Source: Inhella proteolytica (lineage in GTDB: Bacteria; Pseudomonadota; Gammaproteobacteria; Burkholderiales; Burkholderiaceae_C). Taken from it: a stretch of DNA of 64,000 nt. Position numbers and translations under genes: made by a program. The notes beneath the pieces were generated by a model. That model was not told where the DNA came from, did not search any database, and worked only from the letters and a program-made list of their open reading frames with translations. Position 1 is the first letter of the stretch, and the number at the start of each line of letters is the position of its first letter. This document shows positions 48,011 through 55,913 of the stretch, piece after piece. Where the stretch lies: assembly GCF_016093275.1 (NCBI RefSeq), contig NZ_JAEDAK010000001.1, positions 496,001 through 560,000 of the forward strand, in the 5' to 3' direction.

Positions 48011-48016
48011 CACAAT
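48011..48016 (+). promoter_or_regulatory. Candidate -10 box of cysM, leaderless start
   Basis: CACAAT in the context GGCACAATGG ends 7 bases before the ATG at 48024. A start at the usual distance would fall on or next to that ATG, which implies an mRNA with no leader. Confidence 0.5.
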
Positions 48017-48023
48017 GGCTCGC

Positions 48024-48926
48024 ATGAGCATCCCCTACCCCACGCTGGAAGACGTGATCGGCCGCACCCCGCTGGTGCGTATGCAACGCCTGCTGGGCAG
48101 CGACAGCCGCGGCAATGTGCTGCTGGCCAAGCTGGAGGGCAACAACCCTGCGGGCTCCGTGAAGGACCGCCCCGCCATCAGCATGATTCGGCGCGCCGAA
48201 GAGCGTGGCGACATCAAGCCCGGCGACACCCTCATCGAGGCCACCAGCGGCAACACCGGCATCGCCCTGGCCATGGCCGCCGCGATCCGCGGCTACCGCA
48301 TGGTCTTGATCATGCCGGAGGACCTTTCCATCGAGCGCGCCCAGACCATGAAGGCCTTCGGCGCCGAGTTGATCCTCACGCCGCGCAGCGGCGGCATGGA
48401 GTACGCGCGCGATCTCGCCGAACAGATGCAGAACGAGGGCAAGGGCCGCGTGCTCGACCAGTTCGCCAACGCCGACAACCCGCGCGTGCACTACGAAACC
48501 ACCGGGCCCGAGATCTGGCAGGACACCGGTGGGCGCGTCACGCATTTCGTGTCGGCCATGGGCACCACCGGCACCATCACCGGGGTCTCGCGGTATCTGA
48601 AGGAGCGGAACCCCGCAGTGCGCATCGTCGGAGCCCAGCCGCAGGAGGGCTCGCGCATTCCGGGCATCCGCAAATGGCCCGAGGCCTACCTGCCCAAGAT
48701 CTACGACCCGAGCGGCGTGGACGAACTGGTGCTGGTCAGCCAGGCGGACGCCGAGACAATGGCACGCCGGCTGGCGCGCGAAGAAGGCCTGTTCGGTGGC
48801 ATTTCGGCTGCGGGTGCCTGCTGCGTGGCGCTGAGCATCGCCCGCGTGGTGCGCGACGCCACCATCGTCTTCGTGGTCTGCGATCGTGGCGACCGCTATC
48901 TCTCCACCGGAGTCTTTCCCGCATGA
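48024..48926 (+). CDS. cysM: O-acetylserine sulfhydrylase B (cysteine synthase CysM)
   Basis: PLP enzyme (300 residues) that makes cysteine from O-acetylserine with sulfide or thiosulfate. The PLP Lys lies in NNPAGSVKDRPA, the substrate loop is EATSGNTGIALA, and the phosphate-binding GTTGTITGVSRYL is present. The CysM-type C-terminus (CDRGDRYLSTGVFPA) distinguishes it from CysK. I use the ATG at 48024 rather than 48015, which would overlap the probable -10 box. Its stop overlaps the NUDIX start (ATGA). Confidence 0.95.
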   Translation: MSIPYPTLEDVIGRTPLVRMQRLLGSDSRGNVLLAKLEGNNPAGSVKDRPAISMIRRAEERGDIKPGDTLIEATSGNTGIALAMAAAIRGYRMVLIMPEDLSIERAQTMKAFGAELILTPRSGGMEYARDLAEQMQNEGKGRVLDQFANADNPRVHYETTGPEIWQDTGGRVTHFVSAMGTTGTITGVSRYLKERNPAVRIVGAQPQEGSRIPGIRKWPEAYLPKIYDPSGVDELVLVSQADAETMARRLAREEGLFGGISAAGACCVALSIARVVRDATIVFVVCDRGDRYLSTGVFPA

Positions 48927-49438
48927 AGTTCTGCCCGGAGTGCACGACGCCGCTGGCGGACATCGAGCAACTGGAGGACGGCGGCCCCAAGACGCGACTG
49001 CGCTGCCCGGCCTGCGGCTTCACGCACTGGAACAACCCGACCCCGGTGCTGGCCGCCGTGGTCGAGTGCACGGACCGCGAGGGCCAGTTGCTGCTGGCGC
49101 GCAATGCCGCTTGGCCGGGGCGCTTCTTCGGCCTGATCACCGGCTTCATGGAAGCGGGTGAGACGCCGGAAGACGGCATCCTGCGCGAGGTGGCCGAAGA
49201 GACCGGCCTGCAGGCCAGCGCCCCGCCCCGCCTGCTGGGCGTGTGGGATTTCCAGAAGAAGAACCAGCTGATCGTGGCCTACCACGTGCCGACCGCTGGC
49301 GAGATCGTGCTCAGCCCCGAGCTGGCCGAGTACAAGCTGATTCCCCCCGACAAGGTGCGCTGCTGGCCGCAGGGCACGGGCCAGGCCCTGGCCACCTATC
49401 TGCGGCAGCGCGGCATCGAACCCGAGTTTTTCGAATGA
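48923..49438 (+). CDS. NUDIX hydrolase with N-terminal zinc ribbon
   Basis: A 171-residue protein. A zinc ribbon with CPEC and CPAC pairs (residues 4-7 and about 31-34) is followed by a NUDIX domain with a complete box (G-F-M-E-A-G-E to REVAEETGL). This layout occurs in NudC-like and related pyrophosphatases; the NudC SQPWPFPxS motif is absent, so the substrate is open. It is coupled to cysM on one side and to a TusA-like gene on the other by ATGA overlaps. Confidence 0.9.
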   Translation: MKFCPECTTPLADIEQLEDGGPKTRLRCPACGFTHWNNPTPVLAAVVECTDREGQLLLARNAAWPGRFFGLITGFMEAGETPEDGILREVAEETGLQASAPPRLLGVWDFQKKNQLIVAYHVPTAGEIVLSPELAEYKLIPPDKVRCWPQGTGQALATYLRQRGIEPEFFE

Positions 49439-49668
49439 ATCCACCCTTCGACCGCGAACTGGATGTGCGCGGCCTCAACTGCCCTCTGCCCATCCTCAAG
49501 GCCAAGAAGGCCCTGGCCGAGCTGGAAAGCGGCCAGGTGCTGCGTATCCTGGCCACGGATCCGGGCTCGACCCGCGACTTCCAGGCCTTTGCGCGCCAGA
49601 CCGGCCATGAGCTGATCGAACAGGCGCAGCAGCAGGACGAATTCGTCCACGTGCTGAAGAAGAAATAG
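49435..49668 (+). CDS. TusA-like sulfur-carrier protein
   Basis: A 77-residue protein of the TusA/SirA/YedF fold. The sulfur-accepting Cys sits in the hallmark DVRGLNCPLPILKAKKAL (C16). Such proteins pass persulfide sulfur to tRNA thiolation, molybdenum cofactor or other pathways. The four-base overlap with the NUDIX gene and cotranscription with cysM suggest a sulfur-handling role here. Its stop lies 3 bases from the convergent epimerase gene. Confidence 0.93.
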   Translation: MNPPFDRELDVRGLNCPLPILKAKKALAELESGQVLRILATDPGSTRDFQAFARQTGHELIEQAQQQDEFVHVLKKK

Positions 49669-49671
49669 GCC

Positions 49672-50526
49672 TTACCAGCCGAGCTCGGGCAGCGGGTAGC
49701 GCAAGCGCAGGCGCAGTTCGCGCTTGAGGCGCTGGTTGCCAATGCGCCGGCTCTCGCTGAGGAAGCTCAGTTGCATGGGCGTCATCTGCACGGACGCCTC
49801 GGCACGGCTGATGCGCGGCGCGCGCGGCAGGCCCAGGCGGGCGGCTGCCAGGTCGAAGTGCTCGCCCATGCGGCGCTCGCTGTCGTCCACCACGTTCACG
49901 GCGCGCAGCGGCTTGCCCAGGAAGAGCGCGCGCCAGCAGGCCCGGGCCAGGTCATCGGCCTGGATGTGGTTGGTGAACACATCGTCCTCGGCGCGCAGCA
50001 GCGGCCGGCCGGCCAGCAGGCGCTCGCGCGGATGGCCTTCGCGGTCGGCGGCATAGATGCCGGGCGCGCGCAGCAGGCTCAGGCGCACGCTGCGCTCGCG
50101 GGCCCAGACCCGCAAGCGCTCTTCGGCGTCCACACGGCGCAGGGCCCGCGCCGTCTGAGCCCGGCGCACCGCGGTCTCGTCGATCCGCGCCCCGCCCCAA
50201 TCGCCGTACACACCGGTGGTGGACACGTAGACGAAGGCGCGCGGCGCGCGGCCGCGCGCCAAGGCCGCCAACAAGGCCGCGGTGCGCGGGTCGCCCTCGC
50301 CCTGCCCCGGCGGCGGCGCCAGGTGCACCACGGCATCGGCCAGGCCGGCCAGGCGGCGCAGGCTGGCTGGATCGTCCAGATCGCCGCGCAGCAAGCGCAC
50401 GCCGCTTGCGCGCCAAGCCGCCAGGCGCTCCGGCTCGCGCGCCAGCACCAGCATCTGCACCCCTGGCGGCACCAGCCGCAGCAAGCGCTGCCCGACATCG
50501 CCACATCCCACCACCAAGACCCGCAT
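49672..50526 (-). CDS. NAD-dependent epimerase/dehydratase-like protein
   Basis: Short-chain extended Rossmann protein (284 residues). The nucleotide-binding start is MRVLVVGCGDVGQRLLRLV with GxGxxG, the YVSTTGVYGDWGG segment takes the place of the SDR active-site Ser, and the Tyr/Lys pair of true catalytic SDRs is not clear (Tyr in VYGDWGG, no YxxxK). It belongs to the YeeZ/SDR5-like group of atypical SDRs. GGGAGG stands 10 bases before the ATG at 50526; a second ATG at 50535 is too close to it. Function unknown. Confidence 0.85.
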   Translation of the reverse strand: MRVLVVGCGDVGQRLLRLVPPGVQMLVLAREPERLAAWRASGVRLLRGDLDDPASLRRLAGLADAVVHLAPPPGQGEGDPRTAALLAALARGRAPRAFVYVSTTGVYGDWGGARIDETAVRRAQTARALRRVDAEERLRVWARERSVRLSLLRAPGIYAADREGHPRERLLAGRPLLRAEDDVFTNHIQADDLARACWRALFLGKPLRAVNVVDDSERRMGEHFDLAAARLGLPRAPRISRAEASVQMTPMQLSFLSESRRIGNQRLKRELRLRLRYPLPELGW

Positions 50527-50587
50527 CGTCTGCATTCCTCCCGGACAATCGCCGCCCAGTCTAGGTTTCCTCTCCGCTTCCGTCCCC

Positions 50588-51628
50588 ATGACCCTGACCG
50601 TCACCGTTCAACCCGCCGGCCGCAGCATCGAAGTGCCACGCGACGCCACCATCCTGTCTGCCGCCATCGAACAGGGCATCGGCCTGCCCTATGGCTGCAA
50701 GGACGGCGCCTGCGGTTCCTGCAAGAGCCGGCTGCTCGAAGGCCGGGTCATCCACGGCGTACACCAGGCCAAGGCACTGAGCAGCGAAGAGGAAGCCGCA
50801 GGATTCATCCTCACCTGCTGCGCCACGCCACAGACGGATTGCACGATCGAGGCGCGTAGCGTGCCGGCCGAGGGCCTGCACCCGGTACTGAAGCTGCCAG
50901 TGCGCGTGATCTCCGCCGAGAAGCCCGCTCCCGATGTGCTGCGCCTGCGCCTGCAACTGCCGGCCACGCAGAACTTCCAGTTCCATGCCGGCCAGTACCT
51001 CGAGTTCATCCTGCGCGATGGCAGCCGCCGCGCCTATTCGATGGCCACCGCCCCGTCCCAACTGGGCGACCCGCCGGCGATCGAGCTCCACATCCGCCAC
51101 ATGCCGGGTGGCAAGTTCACCGACCACGCCTTCAGCAGCCTCAAGGAGCGCGACATCCTGCGCGCCGAGGGGCCGTTCGGCAGCTTCTTCCTGCGCCGCG
51201 AATCCGACAAGCCGATGGTCTTCCTGGCCAGCGGCACGGGTTTCGCCCCCATCAAGGCCTTGATCGAACAACTCGAAGCGGACGGCAACACCCGGCCGGT
51301 CAGCCTGTACTGGGGTGGCCGCCGTCCGGCCGATCTGTACCTGGACGCCTGGGTGCGCGAGGCCGCGGCCCGCCTGCCCTGGCTGCAGTACGTGCCGGTG
51401 TGCTCGGATGCCCTGCCCGAGGACGGCTGGAGCGGCCGCAGCGGCTTTGTGCACCGGGCCGTGCTGCAGGACCTGCCGGATCTCGCCGGCTACGAGGTCT
51501 ACGCTTGCGGCGCCCCGATCGTCATCGAATCGGCCAAGCGCGATTACGCCAGCGCCGGGCTGCCGGATGACTGCTTCTTCGCCGACGCTTTCACCAGCGA
51601 AGCCGACAAGCACGGCGCCACCGCCTGA
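50588..51628 (+). CDS. Ferredoxin-NAD(P)H-flavin reductase (CDP-6-deoxy-glucoseen reductase-like)
   Basis: A 346-residue electron-transfer protein. The N-terminal plant-type [2Fe-2S] domain has C37, C42, C45 and C77; then come an FAD domain with RAYSMATAPSQ (about 145-155) and an NAD(P) domain with ASGTGFAPIKAL (about 218-229) and the C-terminal CGAPIVIESAKRD. This domain order matches AscD and oxygenase reductases. No deoxysugar genes are nearby, so the sugar-reductase name is only a family label. Its stop overlaps the dioxygenase start (TGATG), suggesting a functional pair. Confidence 0.9.
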   Translation: MTLTVTVQPAGRSIEVPRDATILSAAIEQGIGLPYGCKDGACGSCKSRLLEGRVIHGVHQAKALSSEEEAAGFILTCCATPQTDCTIEARSVPAEGLHPVLKLPVRVISAEKPAPDVLRLRLQLPATQNFQFHAGQYLEFILRDGSRRAYSMATAPSQLGDPPAIELHIRHMPGGKFTDHAFSSLKERDILRAEGPFGSFFLRRESDKPMVFLASGTGFAPIKALIEQLEADGNTRPVSLYWGGRRPADLYLDAWVREAAARLPWLQYVPVCSDALPEDGWSGRSGFVHRAVLQDLPDLAGYEVYACGAPIVIESAKRDYASAGLPDDCFFADAFTSEADKHGATA

Positions 51629-52356
51629 TGTTCCAGCCGCCCTTCGTGGCCGCCTCGGCGGCCGATGAGTCCCTGCTGCAAAGCGGCCAGGCCGTGCTGT
51701 CGCCGCAGGGCACGGCCGGGTGGCTGGGCCTGCCGCTGCCTGAACTGCTGGCGCTGCAGCCCTACTGGGACGACCTGCGCCCGGACGGTTACCTGAAGGA
51801 CGGCGGCCGCTACCGCTCGCGCCGCCACAGCTGCTTCGTCGTCGACGGCAGCGCCGTCACCGAAACCCCGCGCCGCGCCCACTGGCAGCCGCTGGACTAC
51901 AACGCCCTGCACGGCGGCATCGAGCGCTGGTACGAACCCGTGGACCCCGCCATGGCCGTGCACCCGGCGTTCCAGGCCTTGCTACGCCGCCTGGCACGCA
52001 GCGCCGATCGCTTGCGCGGTGCTCAGCCCTGGTTCATCGAGGTCCACCCCTTCCGCATCGACACCGAAGGCGGCATCGGCCGCCCGACGCCCGAGGGCGC
52101 CCACCGCGACGGCGTGGACCTGGTGGCGGTGTTGCTGCTGGCACGCCAGCACATCAAGGGCGGCGAGACCCGTGTCTTCGAGGCCACTGGCCCGGCCGGC
52201 CAGCGCTTCACGCTGACCGAACCCGGCAGCCTGCTGCTACTCGACGACCCCCGCATGATTCACGAAGCCACGCCCATCCAACCCGATGGGGCGGCACGCG
52301 GCCACCGCGATACCCTCGTGATCACCCTGCGTTCCGGCGGCTTTCAAGGCCCCTGA
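51628..52356 (+). CDS. 2-oxoglutarate/Fe(II) dioxygenase, PF10014 family
   Basis: A 242-residue double-stranded beta-helix protein. The iron site H159-x-D161 ... H212 (AHRDGVDLV and MIHEATPI) and a 2-oxoglutarate-binding R227 are visible. PF10014 contains L-isoleucine and related amino acid hydroxylases. The substrate is not known, but a free amino acid fits a leucine-dehydrogenase gene downstream. It is coupled by TGATG to the reductase; enzymes of this family do not need a reductase, so the coupling is odd. Confidence 0.85.
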   Translation: MFQPPFVAASAADESLLQSGQAVLSPQGTAGWLGLPLPELLALQPYWDDLRPDGYLKDGGRYRSRRHSCFVVDGSAVTETPRRAHWQPLDYNALHGGIERWYEPVDPAMAVHPAFQALLRRLARSADRLRGAQPWFIEVHPFRIDTEGGIGRPTPEGAHRDGVDLVAVLLLARQHIKGGETRVFEATGPAGQRFTLTEPGSLLLLDDPRMIHEATPIQPDGAARGHRDTLVITLRSGGFQGP

Positions 52357-52425
52357 ACGTGCTCCTCGCCCCTGCGCCACAAGCGCGGACGGCGTTTGAA
52401 CCTCCCCAAGCGAAAGCCCTACCCC

Positions 52426-53472
52426 ATGCCTTCCTTCTTCGGCCTGCCCCACCAAGCCCCGCACGAACGCGTGCTGATCGCCGCCGACGCCGAATCCGGC
52501 CTGCGCACCATGATTGCCGTGCACAGCACCGCCCGCGGCCCCGCCTTCGGCGGCTGCCGCCTCTGGGCCTATGAAAACGACCTGGCCGCCCACCACGACG
52601 CGCTGCGCCTCTCCCAAGGCATGAGCATGAAGAACGCCCTGGCCGGTCTGCCCTTCGGCGGCGGGAAGGCCGTGATCGTCAAGCCCAAAGGTGAGTTCGA
52701 CCGCGCCAAGCTGTTTGCCGCCTTCGCCCGCGCCGTGGACAGCCTGCAAGGCGCCTACATCACCGCCGAGGACGTGGGCACCACCACCGCCGACATGCGC
52801 GGCGTGCAGGCCCTGACGAAGTACGTCTCCGGCATCCCGCGCGAAGGCGCCTTTGGCGGCGACCCCAGCCCCAAGACCGCTTGGGGCGTGTTCGTCTCCA
52901 TCGAGGCCGGCGCGAAGACCGTGCTGGGCCGCAGCGACCTGCAGGGCCTGAAGGTCGCCATCCAGGGCCTGGGTGCCGTGGGTTGGCACCTCGCCGAGTT
53001 CCTGCACAAGGCCGGCGCCCAGCTGGTGGTGGCCGACATCGACCCCGCCAAGACCGCCAAGGCCCAGGCCCAGTTCGGTGCCGAGGTGGTGACGGTGGAT
53101 CAGATCCTGGCCGCCCCCTGCGACGTGCTGGCACCCTGCGCCCTCGGTGCCTCGCTGAACGCCACCAGCATCCCCACGCTGCAGGCCAAGCTGATCTGCG
53201 GCGCCGCCAACAACCAGCTGGCCCTGCCGCACGACGGTGATGAGCTGGCCAAGCGCGGCATCACCTACCTTCCGGACTACCTGGTGAATGCCGGCGGCAT
53301 CATCTCCGTGGCGCGCGAATACCGCGGCGAAGGCGAAGAAGGCGCGGTGATGGCCGAAGTGAGCCGCATCGCCGAGCGCGTGAACGAATTGCTGGTGCGT
53401 ATCAAGACCAGCGGCCGCACCCCCGCGGCCGAGGCCGATGCCTGGGCGCAGAGCCTGCTCGTCAAGCCCTGA
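52426..53472 (+). CDS. Leucine/phenylalanine/valine dehydrogenase family protein
   Basis: NAD-dependent amino acid dehydrogenase of the Glu/Leu/Phe/Val family, 348 residues, which deaminates branched-chain or aromatic amino acids to 2-oxo acids. The substrate-binding region MSMKNALAGLPFGGGKAVI holds both conserved Lys, AEDVGTTTADM follows, and the Rossmann motif is VAIQGLGAVGWHLAEFL. The length fits leucine dehydrogenase rather than glutamate dehydrogenase. The ATG at 52426 gives a family-like start; a TTG at 52396 is unlikely. A strong terminator follows. Confidence 0.92.
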   Translation: MPSFFGLPHQAPHERVLIAADAESGLRTMIAVHSTARGPAFGGCRLWAYENDLAAHHDALRLSQGMSMKNALAGLPFGGGKAVIVKPKGEFDRAKLFAAFARAVDSLQGAYITAEDVGTTTADMRGVQALTKYVSGIPREGAFGGDPSPKTAWGVFVSIEAGAKTVLGRSDLQGLKVAIQGLGAVGWHLAEFLHKAGAQLVVADIDPAKTAKAQAQFGAEVVTVDQILAAPCDVLAPCALGASLNATSIPTLQAKLICGAANNQLALPHDGDELAKRGITYLPDYLVNAGGIISVAREYRGEGEEGAVMAEVSRIAERVNELLVRIKTSGRTPAAEADAWAQSLLVKP

Positions 53473-53491
53473 GCGCCAGCGCCCCACTACG

Positions 53492-53519
53492 AAGCCCTGG
53501 GCGCGCCCAGGGCTTTTTT
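53492..53519 (+). terminator. Rho-independent terminator after the leucine dehydrogenase gene
   Basis: A perfect 12-base palindromic arm pair (AAGCCCTGGGCG/CGCCCAGGGCTT, 53492-53515) is followed by a run of six T (53514-53519). It lies 20 bases after the stop codon and is the clearest terminator in the window. Confidence 0.92.
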
Positions 53520-53573
53520 GTGCTCGCCCCCCTGCCTCGGCTGTGACCCATGTCGCCCTGGCGCACCGCTCCT

Positions 53574-53579
53574 TACACT
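53574..53579 (+). promoter_or_regulatory. Candidate -10 box of the CsgG-like/caspase unit
   Basis: TACACT within CCTTACACTG lies 45 bases before the ATG at 53624, downstream of the terminator. The -35 region is weak (TGTCGC at 17 bases). Confidence 0.4.
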
Positions 53580-53623
53580 GCGAAACAGAGCGGGCCAGGG
53601 GGCCTGCAGCGATGGAGACGGAC

Positions 53624-54442
53624 ATGAACTCCGAGGCTTTGAAATCTCTCGTTCGACGCGGCGCCGGCGCGCTGCTGGTGGTGCTGCTGACGGCCTGCGC
53701 GGCCGGCGGCGGCATGGGCAACAACCCCTCGCCGGTGGCAGGTTCGGCGGTCTCCAACGACGCCAACCGCCGCGCCGACATGGGCCAGTACCAGGCCATC
53801 GAGTACGCGAATGCCGCCAAGAAAGGCCCGCGCATCATCGTGCTGCCCGGTGAAATCAAGGGCGCCAACGCCACCTTCACCCAGCGCGTCACCGCCAACA
53901 ACATCGCCGACTTCGTCGAGCTGGAGTTGACGCGCGCCAATTTCACGGTGCTGGAGCGCGCCCAGTTGGGGGCGCTGCTGCGCGAAGTTGAGTTGGCCTA
54001 CAACGTGGGCGACGTCAAGCAGGCCCAGCGCGCCTTCCAGAAGGGCAAGATCTCCACCACCCGCTGGGTCGTGAAGTTCGATGTGCTCAAGGCCGAGCCG
54101 GTGGCTTCCTCGGGTGGCGGCATCGACGGCAGCACCGCAGCGAACCTGCTCAACATCTTCGGCCGCGGCAAGGCCGCCGCTGCCGGCTCCACCGTCGCGG
54201 GCTCGGTGCGGACCGACCAGCAGGCCGTGGTCTGGAACGTGGGCATGCGCTACAAGATCCTGGATGCCAACACCTCGGAGCAGGTGGCCAACGGCTACTT
54301 CGAGGAAAAGATGGAAGTGGGCGCTAAGGTGACCTCCATTGCCGGCGTGCGCAGCAACGCCACCGGTGGCGTGGGGCTTGACACCCTGGTGCAACGCCTG
54401 GTGCAACGCGGGGTGTCGGAAATTGACGCCCGTCACAAGTAA
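53624..54442 (+). CDS. CsgG/HfaB-like outer-membrane lipoprotein
   Basis: A 272-residue lipoprotein. The signal peptide ends in a lipobox L22-T23-A24-C25, and Ala after the Cys predicts sorting to the outer membrane. The mature part contains the CsgG-type segments ANNIADFVELELTRANFTVLERAQL, ELAYNVGDVKQAQRAFQKGK and VVWNVGMRYKILDANTSEQV, which in CsgG build the periplasmic domain and oligomeric pore. No curli subunit genes (csgA, B, E, F) are present. I use the ATG with GGAG 6 bases upstream. The caspase-like gene follows after 12 bases. Confidence 0.86.
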   Translation: MNSEALKSLVRRGAGALLVVLLTACAAGGGMGNNPSPVAGSAVSNDANRRADMGQYQAIEYANAAKKGPRIIVLPGEIKGANATFTQRVTANNIADFVELELTRANFTVLERAQLGALLREVELAYNVGDVKQAQRAFQKGKISTTRWVVKFDVLKAEPVASSGGGIDGSTAANLLNIFGRGKAAAAGSTVAGSVRTDQQAVVWNVGMRYKILDANTSEQVANGYFEEKMEVGAKVTSIAGVRSNATGGVGLDTLVQRLVQRGVSEIDARHK

Positions 54443-54454
54443 GACCCGAGGGCC

Positions 54455-55909
54455 ATGGCCATGCGCACCTTCCTGCTTTCCCTGTTGCTGTGGGCGCTGG
54501 CCGCCTGGCCGGCCGCAGCCTCCAGTCTGGACAAGGGCAAGCGCATCGCCCTGGTCATCGGCAATGCGGCCTACAAGAGCTCGCCCCTGGCCAATCCGTT
54601 GAACGATGCCCGTGCGGTGTCGGACAGCCTGCGGCGCCTCGGCTTCAAGGTCATCAGCCTGGAGAACGCCTCGCAAAAGCAGATGTTCGACGCCACGCGA
54701 GAGTTCGGTGATCAGCTGAAAGATGGTGTCGGGCTCTTCTATTACGCCGGGCACGGCGTCCAGGTCAAAGGCCGCAATTTCCTGGTGCCGGTGGACGCCC
54801 ACATCGAGCGCGAGGACGAGGTGGCCTACAAGGCCTTCGACATCGGCCAGGTGCTGGAGAAGATGGAGAGCGCGAAGAACCCGCTCAACATCGTCATCCT
54901 GGACGCCTGCCGCAACAACCCCTTCACGCGTGGCGCCCGCTCGGGTGCCAGTGGCCTGGCACAGATGGATGCCCCCACCGGCTCCATCATTGCCTTCGCC
55001 ACGGCGCCCGGCGCCGAAGCCGCCGACGGGGCCGGCAACAACGGGCTCTACACCAGCCATCTGCTGCGCAATATGAACACGCCGGGCCTCAAAGTGGAGG
55101 ACGTGTTCAAGCGCACCCGCGTGGCGGTGCGCCAGGCCTCGAACGGCCGCCAGATCCCCTGGGAAAGCACCTCGCTGGAAGGCGACTTCTTCTTCACTGG
55201 CAATGCCGGCGCCGGCTCGGCAAGCGCGGCGCTGCCGGCCGATCTGGACCAGGAGATGTGGCAGCTGGTGGCCGAATCCGGCAAGCCCTCGGCCTACCGC
55301 GCCTATCTGGAGCGTTTTCCGAATGGCCGCTATGCCGAGCAGGCGCGTGTGCAGGCCGCGCAGCTGGTAGCGGCTACCGCACCTGCCACCCAGGGCGCGG
55401 CAGCACCCGCAGCGCTGGGGCGGCAGAACGTTGCCCGCTCCACCGGGGGCTTCTCGTTCTCGGAAGAGGAAGCCAAGATGGACCGCGCCACGGCGGCCGG
55501 GCGTGAGGTGGCCTTCGAGCGCACGCTCGCCTCGCTGGAATGCGCGCCGGCGCGTCGGCAGGCGCGTGTCCAACTCAAGCTCAGCGAGTCCGGGGGCGGA
55601 CAGTTCAGCGTGGCCTTGGCCCAGCGTCTGCGCCAGGCCGGCATGAAGGTCGGCCAGGCGGGCGGCTACGTGGTGCAGGGCACGGTGAGCAGCACCGCGA
55701 ACCGCCACCACCTGCTGCGTGTCAACGAGGTGTCGGTGAACGCCGCGCTGAGCCTTATCAGCGCGAGCGGCCAGGAAGTCGCGAGCGCGATGGGGCGTGA
55801 AGAGTCCTACGCCGGCGCCGACGTCAGCAACGCCTTCCTGGAACTGGTGCAGGCGCAGGCCACCGACATGGCCAGCCAGCTGATCACCCAGCTGTGCCGG
55901 CCTTCCTGA
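54455..55909 (+). CDS. Exported caspase-like (peptidase C14) protein
   Basis: A 484-residue protein with an N-terminal signal peptide (about 1-22, hydrophobic LLSLLLWALAAWPAAAS). The caspase-like p20 domain (about 28-250) has the catalytic His H100 in YYAGHGVQ and Cys C152 in LDACRNNPF, so the protease could be active. A short helical repeat (about 258-300, SGKPSAYRAYLERFPNGRYAEQA) and a C-terminal beta-rich region (about 345-484) with no family I recognise follow. It is cotranscribed with the CsgG-like lipoprotein. Periplasmic location and a joint role are inferences. The convergent livF ends 4 bases away. Confidence 0.88.
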   Translation: MAMRTFLLSLLLWALAAWPAAASSLDKGKRIALVIGNAAYKSSPLANPLNDARAVSDSLRRLGFKVISLENASQKQMFDATREFGDQLKDGVGLFYYAGHGVQVKGRNFLVPVDAHIEREDEVAYKAFDIGQVLEKMESAKNPLNIVILDACRNNPFTRGARSGASGLAQMDAPTGSIIAFATAPGAEAADGAGNNGLYTSHLLRNMNTPGLKVEDVFKRTRVAVRQASNGRQIPWESTSLEGDFFFTGNAGAGSASAALPADLDQEMWQLVAESGKPSAYRAYLERFPNGRYAEQARVQAAQLVAATAPATQGAAAPAALGRQNVARSTGGFSFSEEEAKMDRATAAGREVAFERTLASLECAPARRQARVQLKLSESGGGQFSVALAQRLRQAGMKVGQAGGYVVQGTVSSTANRHHLLRVNEVSVNAALSLISASGQEVASAMGREESYAGADVSNAFLELVQAQATDMASQLITQLCRPS

Positions 55910-55913
55910 GGGC

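Noticed and set aside
50588-51628. A deoxysugar biosynthesis enzyme (AscD) by annotation habit.
   Set aside because: No sugar nucleotide or deoxysugar genes are nearby; only the domain order supports the name, so I call it a ferredoxin-flavin reductase.
53624-54442. A curli biogenesis locus.
   Set aside because: Only a CsgG-like protein is present; no csgA, csgB, csgD, csgE or csgF-like genes adjoin it.
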